Position numbers and translations under genes: made by a program. A stretch of 64,000 bases of DNA from JAHJDR01 sp964609965 (GTDB lineage Bacteria > UBA10199 > JADGCS01): contig CAZSTS010000005.1 of the NCBI GenBank assembly GCA_964609965.1, forward strand, positions 62,001 to 126,000, given 5' to 3'. Shown here in pieces: positions 1-7,958 of the stretch (position 1 is its first letter; every line of letters starts with the position of its first letter). Below the pieces are notes generated by a model. The model worked only from the letters and a program-made list of their open reading frames with translations, ran no database searches and had not been told where the DNA came from.

Positions 1-1732
1 CAACTAACATTCTCAAACGCTCTTCATCAATGTCTTCTCTGAAATAAGTGTTTCCTTTTTCATCTGTATAAGTAAGGCCTGCTCGGATAAGAAAGTTCTC
101 ACCATCTGAAACATCAATAGCTCCACCCACAGAGGTGAGGTCAAGGCCAGGAGCTGTGAGACCTAATTCCTGTCTTTCAACGAAGGCAGCAAAGCCAACA
201 CCACCATCACTGTTTTTAAAACCAGGGGCCACGCGACCACCAATAGCGACATCTCGTTCATGCGTGCCTGCAGTGGCTTCACTCCAGACACTGAGTCCAG
301 GAGTGAGTTCAAGTTCAGCTCCAACTACGACTGTGCCAACAGTGTCCATGGGCTCGCTCAAGTAGGAGCCGTGTGTTTCTTCTGGGATGAGATCTGCTTC
401 TGCATAAACTGCGAAAAGATCTCCACCTTGTAGAGAGGCTGCTCCATGTACGAGATCAACAGGAGAACTTCCTTGCGGAAAATTACCTTCAGGAGAATTA
501 TCTCCTGGTTGCATGATGACTCGACCACTCGTGCTCAATAAAAAAGGAAGACCTTCATTAGGCATTAGAACAGAAAAGGCTCCATTAGCAGTCAGGGTTC
601 CGTTTGGTGCTGCTCCAGGATGACAACTTGCACAAGCCGCACCACCACCATGAGCAAAATCATCTCCGTGGGGATTTTCGTCGTGAGTTATGCTGTATCC
701 GTCATTGTAATCAGGGCGATACGGATGTCCATTAACATCATCATGCTCTACAAAATAATTAGCCCCTTCATTCATGTGACAACTAAGACACGCACCATTG
801 TTGCTTGTGGGACTGAGGTAACTCAAGGAAGCATAGCCATGGTGTCTTGAATCAGAATTTTCAACTGAGATACCCACACCGCCAACAGGCGTTTGAGGGT
901 CTGCAACAGAGCTTCCAATCAAACCTTCAATTTCAACAAGGCCTAGACCAATAGCAGCCTGCGCGCCATAAAGACGTACAAGTTGCGCGGGAGTCAGGAC
1001 TGGAATAACACCGGCTTCTGCTTGTAGTGTGAAAAGAGCATCAGGATCAACAGAGCGCAGACCAGCACTGGCCTCGTAAATGCCGACTCCTGAGTAATCT
1101 TCATAATAACCTAGTTCATCAGGTGTCATGAGACTTTGCTGTAGTATGGCTTCGGCATAGGCTGTGGCTTCAAAATCATAGATAAAAGGATGCGCTCCAC
1201 GGGGATTAACTTGAAGAACAGTGCCCAAGGTTTGCGAAACCTGGCCACCGCTTGCTATGGCGTTGTTTGAGGCTGAGGTTGTTTCACTCACACTTGCAGT
1301 CACAACATCATTTGGATCACGTGGGGTAGGTGGGTCTACGTGGATTTCTCTTTCTTCACTGATAAAAGCATCTGAATTTCTATCGAGTACGCGGGTATTG
1401 TAAAGGTCAACAGGCCAACCATATCCGTTTGCATAGGGAACGTCACTACTGAGAGGCGCTGTAGTGTGACAACTACCACAAGCAGGTGGTTGAGGTTCGG
1501 TCGTGTATGCAGATTGCAAGGCATCATAAAGATCAAAAACAGGAGTTTCTAAAGATTGATCATCGGATTCAAAATCATGACAAGATAAACATCTTCCTAG
1601 TGCCTTTTTTTCTTCTGCTCTTCTAGCTGCTTCAATATGAGAAGGAGTCCCCTCTTCACTACAATAGATATCGCGAAGATCCAGAGGAACTTGATCACAA
1701 TCAATGGCTGGATGAATTACTGGTTCAGTCAT
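1..1732 (-). CDS. Multiheme c-type cytochrome, partial (C-terminus beyond left edge)
   Basis: An open frame runs from an ATG at 1732 leftward off the window, with about 577 codons visible. It has four CxxCH heme-binding motifs (CLSCH and CGSCH near the N-terminus, CLSCH and CASCH mid-protein), so it is a c-type cytochrome expected to act outside the cytoplasm. After the last heme, the region encoded below about position 420 has short alternating polar and hydrophobic stretches (for example LELTPGLSVWSEA, VGFAAFVERQELGL) that resemble beta-strands. Odd: no signal peptide can be read at this start. In frame just upstream are only about 14 codons after a stop (1775-1777); they end in NFASCK, which looks like a lipobox remnant. 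The true start may be lost or frameshifted. It is divergent from the cytochrome operon starting at 2156. No family closer than multiheme cytochrome is recognised. Confidence 0.8.
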   Translation of the reverse strand, partial: MTEPVIHPAIDCDQVPLDLRDIYCSEEGTPSHIEAARRAEEKKALGRCLSCHDFESDDQSLETPVFDLYDALQSAYTTEPQPPACGSCHTTAPLSSDVPYANGYGWPVDLYNTRVLDRNSDAFISEEREIHVDPPTPRDPNDVVTASVSETTSASNNAIASGGQVSQTLGTVLQVNPRGAHPFIYDFEATAYAEAILQQSLMTPDELGYYEDYSGVGIYEASAGLRSVDPDALFTLQAEAGVIPVLTPAQLVRLYGAQAAIGLGLVEIEGLIGSSVADPQTPVGGVGISVENSDSRHHGYASLSYLSPTSNNGACLSCHMNEGANYFVEHDDVNGHPYRPDYNDGYSITHDENPHGDDFAHGGGAACASCHPGAAPNGTLTANGAFSVLMPNEGLPFLLSTSGRVIMQPGDNSPEGNFPQGSSPVDLVHGAASLQGGDLFAVYAEADLIPEETHGSYLSEPMDTVGTVVVGAELELTPGLSVWSEATAGTHERDVAIGGRVAPGFKNSDGGVGFAAFVERQELGLTAPGLDLTSVGGAIDVSDGENFLIRAGLTYTDEKGNTYFREDIDEERLRMLV

Positions 1733-2155
1733 AGAAGTTTTACACGATGCAAAATTTAAGTTAATAGATCTGCCCTAAAACGCACATCTACTGCGTTGGA
1801 TAAAAAACCTAATTCAATTACGTACTATGTATGTACGCGCTTTCATTAAATTTTTTGTCCGCCTTGTATCTGCACATTTTTGAACAGATCTTGATAGGGC
1901 TGTTTTCAACAGTACTATCATTTGTCCAAACTCTAACCCATTGAAATAACAGGATAAAAATCTACACATCTTTATACGTTATCATACTTATTTTCGGTAT
2001 GAGATGTATCAAGTTGCTATGTATTTTCATTTTTTTTTATACCTGGTTTTGGTTTTATTATCGCGATAAATAAGGCTGATAAAACAGGGTTTGTCTGCAA
2101 AATTATGGGCATTTTTGTAGCAACTTCTAATATATTAAGCCGATAACTTACAATA
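1733..2155. promoter_or_regulatory. Divergent intergenic region between cytochrome genes
   Basis: This 423-nt AT-rich spacer separates two divergent multiheme cytochrome genes, so it must carry promoters for both. A perfect 12-bp palindrome TTATCGCGATAA lies at 2058-2069, about 90 nt upstream of the plus-strand start, and is a candidate operator. No convincing coding frame, RNA gene or clear sigma-70 boxes were found, and neither gene has a good Shine-Dalgarno sequence. Confidence 0.4.
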
Positions 2156-5100
2156 ATGGGAAAAAGGCAATTTTCATCTAAGCTTACACCTCTTTGTACC
2201 CTTTTCATCGTACTTTTCTTACAGGTCCTTATGGCCTGTGATAGCGGCACAACTACCTTTGAACCAGACCCAGAAATCACTCCAGTCTTTACCGGTATTT
2301 CAGGAACAGTTTATGATGTTGATTCAGGAAAAACTTTGTCTGGTGTTTCTATTATTTCTGATCCCGAAACAGTTACTGCTGTGAGCGCTGCTGATGGTTC
2401 TTTTGTTCTTAGTCTTGGTGCTTATGCAAATGGAACCTATGCCCTTGTTGCTGAAAAAACAGGGTACGAGTCCACAAGAGTTGAAGGTGTCAATTTCAGT
2501 GAGGGAGAGCTCACGACAGTCACGATCAACTTGTCTAGCAAAACAGCGCTCATCAGTGGCATTGTTTACAATACAAAAGAATATCCCTTAAGCGATGTCG
2601 AAGTTACACTCATCAATGAAGAATCCAGTGAGACTGTTGGCACAGTGATGACCGATGAAAATGGGGCTTATACTTTCGAAGATCTTTCTAAGACCAACTC
2701 GTATTCAATAAGTTTTAGGCACCCAGAATCAAAGTATTGTACAAATGAAAAAAACAAGATTTCTTTAACGTCGAGTAATGTGCAGATCAATGCTGTGTTA
2801 TCAGGCAAGCCCCTTGCTGCTTCACAGTACCTAGGCTCCTCTTCATGCACAAGCTGTCACAGTGATGCAGCCTCACAGCATAACGCTACATTTCATGCAG
2901 ATAATTTAAAATTTTCTAACAACATAAACACAGAAGCAGCTCAAGTTTTTGACGCGGGAACAACAATGTCTTTAGACATTGATACATCAGATAATATTAT
3001 TTTTGCTGATTTTGCTCTTTCAAAAAGTGGCAGCAATTATCGGATTACTATAAACAGTGCAAACACGTACACGGTCGTCGGCATTCTTGGTGGCAAGCAT
3101 TGGAAAGAAAGTTACCTGGTCGAAATCGATTCACAACACTTTGCTTTACCTCTTGCTTGGTCTATTGAAGATGGCCAGTTTTACGTTGATGAAACTCTTG
3201 TTAGCTATTGGTTTGATAATGCAGGATCTGCTATCACACCTGCGACGGGAATTGCCTATGAACAAAGCTGTGTGGGGTGTCATGCCACAGGGCTTAAGGT
3301 CCAATATTCAGGTGGCAAGGTTCAAACCGTTTCAACAGAAGATGTTACTCAACCTTATCTCGAAGCTAATGTGGGTTGCGAACGTTGTCACGGACCAGGA
3401 TCAATGCATGAGCAGGCAGTTCAAAACTTAGATGTTTCTGATTCACTCTACATTGTCCAGCCAACTCACTTATCAGTAAAAAATAACACTCAGGTCTGTG
3501 GTCAATGTCATACAAAAGGAACTTCGACCAAATACAGTTCTGCTCAAATGGGTTATCCAGTGGATGAGAATGGAAATCTCTATCGTCCAGGGAATGATCT
3601 TGATGAGTATTGGACTGCTGACGATGAACTTTGGTCAGGCACAGCACATATCAAATCATATCCTCAAGGTTATTCAGATTATAAAAACAGCGTGCACTAC
3701 AAAGGTGCTGATTACAATCCACGTTGTTCAGATTGTCATGATGCGCATGGGAACGGTCAGGCACGACCTTCTATGCTTAAACATTCTACAGATGACAATG
3801 CACTTTGTCTTTCTTGTCACGAGTCCAGAGGTTTTTCTACAGAATACACGATTCGCGTGCACACACAACACACGTATGATCCTGCTGGTACAGGCGCTAG
3901 CCGTTGCACGGGTTGTCACATGACCAAAACAGGTGTGTTGGCAAATCTTGGTGATGTGGGCGGGCATAGTTTTATTCCCGTAAAACCTGAGACAAGTTTG
4001 GCCATGCTTAAAGCATTACAAGACGCTGGTGAAACAAGTATTTCCGAAAACGATATCATTCCCAATGCCTGCACACGGTGTCATAATGATTTACAAGCTC
4101 AGGCTGAACTTAGTGGAGAGACGATCAATGTCTTAGCAGGGGATGTGACAAGCGAAGAGTTCTTAAATCTATTAATAGACGAGTATGAAAACAAGTACGA
4201 AGTTGCAAAGCCAGCTGGCACGTTGGCAAGCTATTCACACGAAAACACCGAAGAATGGATGGTGGGCACTTCTGCTTTAAGTCACGGAAAAACTTATCGT
4301 GAAAACCCTCAAACATGTTTGAATTCTTGTCACGGCGATTCCCTACAAGGGGGCGCCATGGCTGATGGAAAGACTGTGCCTTCTTGCTATGATTGTCATG
4401 GCACATACCCACATGATCTTAGATTAGAATTAGATGGCCATGGTGGTGATCCTTGGAACTTAAATCATTCTTCTTATTACACAGACACGGATTGCAAAAC
4501 CTGTCATGGCGCTGATTATACTGGCGGTGTTTCTGGAATTGGTTGTGACACATGTCATGCAACTCCAGGTGACGATTTTGGTGTGTTTAATTCTGCGTCT
4601 TGTTCAACTGTAGAATGTCATGGAACCCCACCTATTTCTGGAACACACTCTGCTCATTTTTCTGGGGAATACAAAGATGTGGCTTCTTCTCCTGTTTATG
4701 GCGATGTGAGCAATTACTCCACAGAAGATAATACTCTTTATGGTTGTGGTGTGTGTCATTCCACAAACACTGCTAACCATCTCAATGGTGCTATTGATGT
4801 TCTTCTTTATGAAGAGGGCGTTGATTCTTCATCCATCAAGGCTTTGATGAGTCCTGAGGCAAGTTATAATGCCGAGACAAAAACGTGTTCTAATGTCTAC
4901 TGTCATTCTTACACTGAATACACAGGTCAAAATGAAGAAACCCTCAAGGTGCCTTTCCCAGTGAGCTTTACAGATGCTGGTGGCACGGCACAGTCACTCG
5001 AAGATCAGATAGCTGAATTCAACGGCGAAAATTTTAAAACCATTTCATCTTATTATGTGTGGAATCATTTTAAGGCACCAGACGACAAAAAAGAACAGTA

Positions 5101-6124
5101 CTACTGGAGCATGCCTTCATTTTGGGATCTCACCAACCTTTGTGATTCAGGTTCAAGTGATATTCTTTGTCAGGGTGGCACTGATGCGAATGATGTTGAA
5201 GTTCATGCTTATGACGAGAATAAGTTTGCTTACAAAATTAATTACCCAGAATCAGTCGAGATCAATGAAGTGAGGCGTTACAAGACAACGCCTGCATGGG
5301 ATAGTGCCGAAACACTCGATTGTGGTGGTTGTCATGGTTATCCACCACGTTCTTATCTGACTAAGGATAAATGGAGCGCTGCTGATCCACAGTGGAACAA
5401 TGGCGCACCAACGATTCTAAGTGAAGCTGCTATTGATAAGCATTCGTTTGTCATTCCTAAACTCAAGAATGGTCAAACAACAACAGAAGTAGGGCACATG
5501 GCTAATATGAGGCCTTTTTCGAACGCGCCGCTTCGTTGTCAGGTTTGTCATTACAACACGGTGGACAAGGTCAGTCTTTATAACTGGGAGAACGGCGAAG
5601 GCTGGCACCTTGATGATGAGGGGCTTGTGGTTCTCGATGGTCTTGAATTGGATGACAGATCTTCTCACGTAAATGGAAATGTTGATGTGAATTTTGATAA
5701 TACAGCAGCAGCGACAACGTATAGATTTAATAATGAAGACTACCCTTACACTTTGAGAGAATACCCAGAGGTTGTGACTTCGAGCAATGGAATGTCAATG
5801 GTATTGTTTGTTCAATACATGGGTAGACCTGTTTATTATGGTATTAAGGGCAGTGATGCCCCAGGGGCTTCTTGGAATCCCGCATCAAAGACTTGTTCTA
5901 ATGTGAGTTGTCATTTAGAACAAACCTCAGTGCAATGGACTACTCCTTATCGCCCTAATAGTAAGCCAGAGTGTTATCAGTGTCATCAGTATTATTCTGA
6001 TCCAACCATGGGCGAGGATGAAACCATGTGTTGGCCACATTCATCTCAAGATGGTTGTGAATATAAAGAATTTATTTTGATGGATATGGAGATACAACTT
6101 AACTCGCAGTTTTTTGGCCCTTAA
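2156..6124 (+). CDS. Giant multiheme lipoprotein cytochrome c with CxxxxCH motifs
   Basis: This 1322-aa lipoprotein has a signal peptide with lipobox VLMAC (Cys at about residue 28). Two carboxypeptidase-regulatory-like beta-sandwich repeats follow (about 45-125 and 130-215), then a long cytochrome region. I count 19 heme-type motifs: 15 CxxCH, one CxxxCH (CLNSCH) and three CxxxxCH (CSTVECH, CSNVYCH, CSNVSCH). The CxxxxCH motif paired with CxxCH and a following GxPP is the hallmark of the Geobacter-type C4xC/C2xCH family. A GGxxYPHD-type repeat in the middle resembles the next gene. The likely role is outer-surface or periplasmic electron transfer, perhaps respiratory (inference). It is first in an operon with the genes at 6140 and 7068 (15-nt then 1-nt gaps). 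No strong Shine-Dalgarno precedes the ATG; the start is chosen because the signal peptide begins there. Confidence 0.88.
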   Translation: MGKRQFSSKLTPLCTLFIVLFLQVLMACDSGTTTFEPDPEITPVFTGISGTVYDVDSGKTLSGVSIISDPETVTAVSAADGSFVLSLGAYANGTYALVAEKTGYESTRVEGVNFSEGELTTVTINLSSKTALISGIVYNTKEYPLSDVEVTLINEESSETVGTVMTDENGAYTFEDLSKTNSYSISFRHPESKYCTNEKNKISLTSSNVQINAVLSGKPLAASQYLGSSSCTSCHSDAASQHNATFHADNLKFSNNINTEAAQVFDAGTTMSLDIDTSDNIIFADFALSKSGSNYRITINSANTYTVVGILGGKHWKESYLVEIDSQHFALPLAWSIEDGQFYVDETLVSYWFDNAGSAITPATGIAYEQSCVGCHATGLKVQYSGGKVQTVSTEDVTQPYLEANVGCERCHGPGSMHEQAVQNLDVSDSLYIVQPTHLSVKNNTQVCGQCHTKGTSTKYSSAQMGYPVDENGNLYRPGNDLDEYWTADDELWSGTAHIKSYPQGYSDYKNSVHYKGADYNPRCSDCHDAHGNGQARPSMLKHSTDDNALCLSCHESRGFSTEYTIRVHTQHTYDPAGTGASRCTGCHMTKTGVLANLGDVGGHSFIPVKPETSLAMLKALQDAGETSISENDIIPNACTRCHNDLQAQAELSGETINVLAGDVTSEEFLNLLIDEYENKYEVAKPAGTLASYSHENTEEWMVGTSALSHGKTYRENPQTCLNSCHGDSLQGGAMADGKTVPSCYDCHGTYPHDLRLELDGHGGDPWNLNHSSYYTDTDCKTCHGADYTGGVSGIGCDTCHATPGDDFGVFNSASCSTVECHGTPPISGTHSAHFSGEYKDVASSPVYGDVSNYSTEDNTLYGCGVCHSTNTANHLNGAIDVLLYEEGVDSSSIKALMSPEASYNAETKTCSNVYCHSYTEYTGQNEETLKVPFPVSFTDAGGTAQSLEDQIAEFNGENFKTISSYYVWNHFKAPDDKKEQYYWSMPSFWDLTNLCDSGSSDILCQGGTDANDVEVHAYDENKFAYKINYPESVEINEVRRYKTTPAWDSAETLDCGGCHGYPPRSYLTKDKWSAADPQWNNGAPTILSEAAIDKHSFVIPKLKNGQTTTEVGHMANMRPFSNAPLRCQVCHYNTVDKVSLYNWENGEGWHLDDEGLVVLDGLELDDRSSHVNGNVDVNFDNTAAATTYRFNNEDYPYTLREYPEVVTSSNGMSMVLFVQYMGRPVYYGIKGSDAPGASWNPASKTCSNVSCHLEQTSVQWTTPYRPNSKPECYQCHQYYSDPTMGEDETMCWPHSSQDGCEYKEFILMDMEIQLNSQFFGP

Positions 6125-6139
6125 TATTATAAATATTAT

Positions 6140-7066
6140 ATGAAAATGAAACCAAAAACATATTTCTTTATTATCGTCATTCTAGTTGCAGCCTTTTCTT
6201 TGTTAATAGGTAAAAACGTTCAAGCAAACGAGGCCTGTGATTGTTTTCCTCATCCTTCAAATTGGGAGAATATTAATCAGCACGGTGTTGTGGCCTTTGA
6301 ACATGGTGCAAATCCTTATTGTACTGAATGTCATGCCACAGATCTTTCGGGCGGTTGGACTGAGGTTGGGTGTAAAGATTGTCATGAGGCCTATCCTCAC
6401 GAGAACAATTGGGAAGATATTAATAAACACGGCGTATATGCTGATGAACATGGTGTTGTTGAGAGCTGTCAAACAGAGTGTCATGGTGAGGATTACAAGG
6501 GTGGGTATTCAGAAATAGATTGTTTTGAATGTCACGAGGTTTATCCTCATGACGAAAAATGGAAAGAAGACGCTTATATGACAGACAAGGATTACCACGG
6601 TGCTTATGTGATGAAGCATGATTCTATTAAAGAGAGAACTTGCGCGACAGAGTGTCATGGTGGCGGTTACGCTGGTGGAGTTTCAGGAAAAGATTGTTTT
6701 GAATGTCATCAGTCTTACCCTCATGCCTTTAACTGGTCAGCCCCAGAATCACATGGGATTTATTCTGTCACGTTTGGAACAGAAGAAAATTGTTCAAACA
6801 CCTGTCATGGCAATGACTACAGTGGTGGCGAGACAGAGGTAGGTTGTTATGATTGTCATGAGAGCTTTCCTCATGAATCAAATTATGAACAAAATCATGA
6901 ATCCATGGCAGAAGAAGATCTTTTTCAATGTGGCACACTATGTCATGGCTCAAACCTCACAGGTGGTCTGTCAGGTTATAGTTGCACGCAGTGTCATGGT
7001 GAATGGTCTCCTTACCCAACGTTTATAAATCGAACCCAAGATTTTTTTAATTGGTTGTTTTTTTAA
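6140..7066 (+). CDS. Repeat-built multiheme cytochrome with alternating CxxxCH and CxxCH
   Basis: This 308-aa exported protein has an N-terminal hydrophobic signal (about residues 8-28) cleaved before NEACDC. The mature part is about five tandem units of roughly 50 residues. Each unit is a CxxCH or CxxxCH followed by HGxxYxGG, about 10 residues, then CxxCHxxYPH and an NW-containing spacer. Ten heme-type motifs are seen: six CxxCH (CTECH, CKDCH, CFECH twice, CYDCH, CTQCH) and four CxxxCH (CQTECH, CATECH, CSNTCH, CGTLCH). A degenerate first half-unit (CDCFPH) begins the mature protein. The regular alternation suggests a wire-like heme chain (inference). It is co-transcribed between the giant cytochrome and the 7068 gene, and its YPH/GG repeat also occurs inside the giant cytochrome, so the two probably share an origin. 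Confidence 0.88.
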   Translation: MKMKPKTYFFIIVILVAAFSLLIGKNVQANEACDCFPHPSNWENINQHGVVAFEHGANPYCTECHATDLSGGWTEVGCKDCHEAYPHENNWEDINKHGVYADEHGVVESCQTECHGEDYKGGYSEIDCFECHEVYPHDEKWKEDAYMTDKDYHGAYVMKHDSIKERTCATECHGGGYAGGVSGKDCFECHQSYPHAFNWSAPESHGIYSVTFGTEENCSNTCHGNDYSGGETEVGCYDCHESFPHESNYEQNHESMAEEDLFQCGTLCHGSNLTGGLSGYSCTQCHGEWSPYPTFINRTQDFFNWLFF

Positions 7067-7067
7067 T

Positions 7068-7703
7068 ATGGTAATTAACAAAAAAAATACATCACATCGC
7101 AAACCATTTTTTTCTCTAAGCATAGTTTTCAGCCTTGTTCTGATGATGTCTTTGTCCACTGTCTCATTCGCTAATGATATCGATTTGGATGATGATGGTG
7201 TGGCTGATGTGTATGAGGCAGAGTTTGGCTGTGATGACACGCTTGCTGATACAGATGGTGATGGCCTAGATGATGGTGTTGAGCTCGCCTATGCCTTAGA
7301 TTGTGACTACGCAGATACAGATGAAGATGGTATTTCAGATTTTGTAGAAGGCATTGAAGATACAGATGAAGACGGTATCATCAATGCTCTTGATGAAGAC
7401 TCTGATGGTGATGGGATTTTTGATTTTTATGAAGGCCTCGAAGATTCAAATGGCAATGGTGTGCCAGATTACATTGACACAGAGGCTGTGAGCCTGTCTG
7501 AGAGTGCTGATATTGTTGAGGAAGAAGAGGTTGTTGATGAAAATGGCTTTTATATTTCAGGTCCTGGTAATGGGTGTGCGCTTATGAGTCAAGGGTCGAA
7601 GGTCGAAGGTCAAAGGTCGCTATCTTTTCTTATAATATTTCTTATTTCATTTCTGATTGTTTTTCGTATAGTCATTCCTGCGAAGGCAGGGATGCAATCT
7701 TAA
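7068..7703 (+). CDS. Surface protein with Ca-binding thrombospondin-3-like repeats and C-terminal anchor
   Basis: This 211-aa protein has a Sec signal peptide (hydrophobic about 16-33, cleavage near SFAN). Acidic repeats of the DxDxDGxxD type (about 38-145) follow, typical of Ca2+-binding thrombospondin type 3 or dockerin-like loops. The C-terminus has GCALM, then a hydrophobic helix (about 183-200) and basic residues: a tripartite sorting-signal-like tail also seen in the proteins ending at 25831 and 15931. It starts one base after the upstream cytochrome stop, so it is the last gene of that operon. It may anchor or space the cytochromes at the cell surface (inference). Odd: the DNA between GCALM and the helix consists of GGTCGAA-type heptads, and the last residues (PAKAGM) are translated from a palindromic repeat. 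Confidence 0.72.
   Translation: MVINKKNTSHRKPFFSLSIVFSLVLMMSLSTVSFANDIDLDDDGVADVYEAEFGCDDTLADTDGDGLDDGVELAYALDCDYADTDEDGISDFVEGIEDTDEDGIINALDEDSDGDGIFDFYEGLEDSNGNGVPDYIDTEAVSLSESADIVEEEEVVDENGFYISGPGNGCALMSQGSKVEGQRSLSFLIIFLISFLIVFRIVIPAKAGMQS
7586..7620. repeat. GGTC(G/A)AA heptad repeat inside a coding region
   Basis: About four tandem heptads (GGTCGAA, GGTCGAA, GGTCAAA, GGTCG) lie within the 3' end of the 7068 gene, right after the GCALM codons. The same heptads follow GCALM codons at about 25697-25730 and occur between genes at 21534-21592. Confidence 0.7.
7671..7695. repeat. Palindromic REP-like repeat forming the 3' end of the 7068 gene
   Basis: The sequence around ATTCCTGCGAAGGCAGGGAT is an imperfect palindrome of a type that is widely dispersed in bacterial genomes. 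It supplies the last codons of the surface protein (PAKAGM), so that gene may originally have ended elsewhere. Confidence 0.6.
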
Positions 7704-7958
7704 AGATTCATGAAACAAAATATCTTTATTCCTGACACTAAAGTGTCAGACTTTGTCCTGTTGTCCCGTTGGGACTTCTGAAACATGTCCTTTAGGACAA
7801 AAGCATAGAGCCGGGTACTTCAGTGCCCGGTAAGAAATGTTGTAATCTAACTACCTGGAAACAAACTCTTCAATCCCAGGGATATTTGTATGATATTTTT
7901 TTTAAGACTAGATTCCTGCCTAAGTTTACCCTCGACCTGATCGGGGGCAGGAATGACA
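7704..7958. repeat. Convergent intergenic region packed with small hairpins
   Basis: The spacer lies between convergent genes and has no coding frame. Four short palindromes stand in a row: 7732-7749 (CTGACACTaaAGTGTCAG), 7763-7775 (GTCCCgttgGGAC), 7786-7799 (TGTCCTttAGGACA) and 7811-7830 (CCGGGTAC...GTGCCCGG). A longer inverted repeat, ATTCCTGCC (7912-7920) with GGCAGGAAT (7946-7954), sits just after the stop of the minus-strand gene. They probably act as transcript ends, though none carries an ideal T-tract. Confidence 0.5.

Noticed and set aside
2058..2069. TTATCGCGATAA considered as a known regulator box (for example Fnr or Fur)
   Set aside because: It does not match those consensus sites; kept only as an unnamed palindrome.
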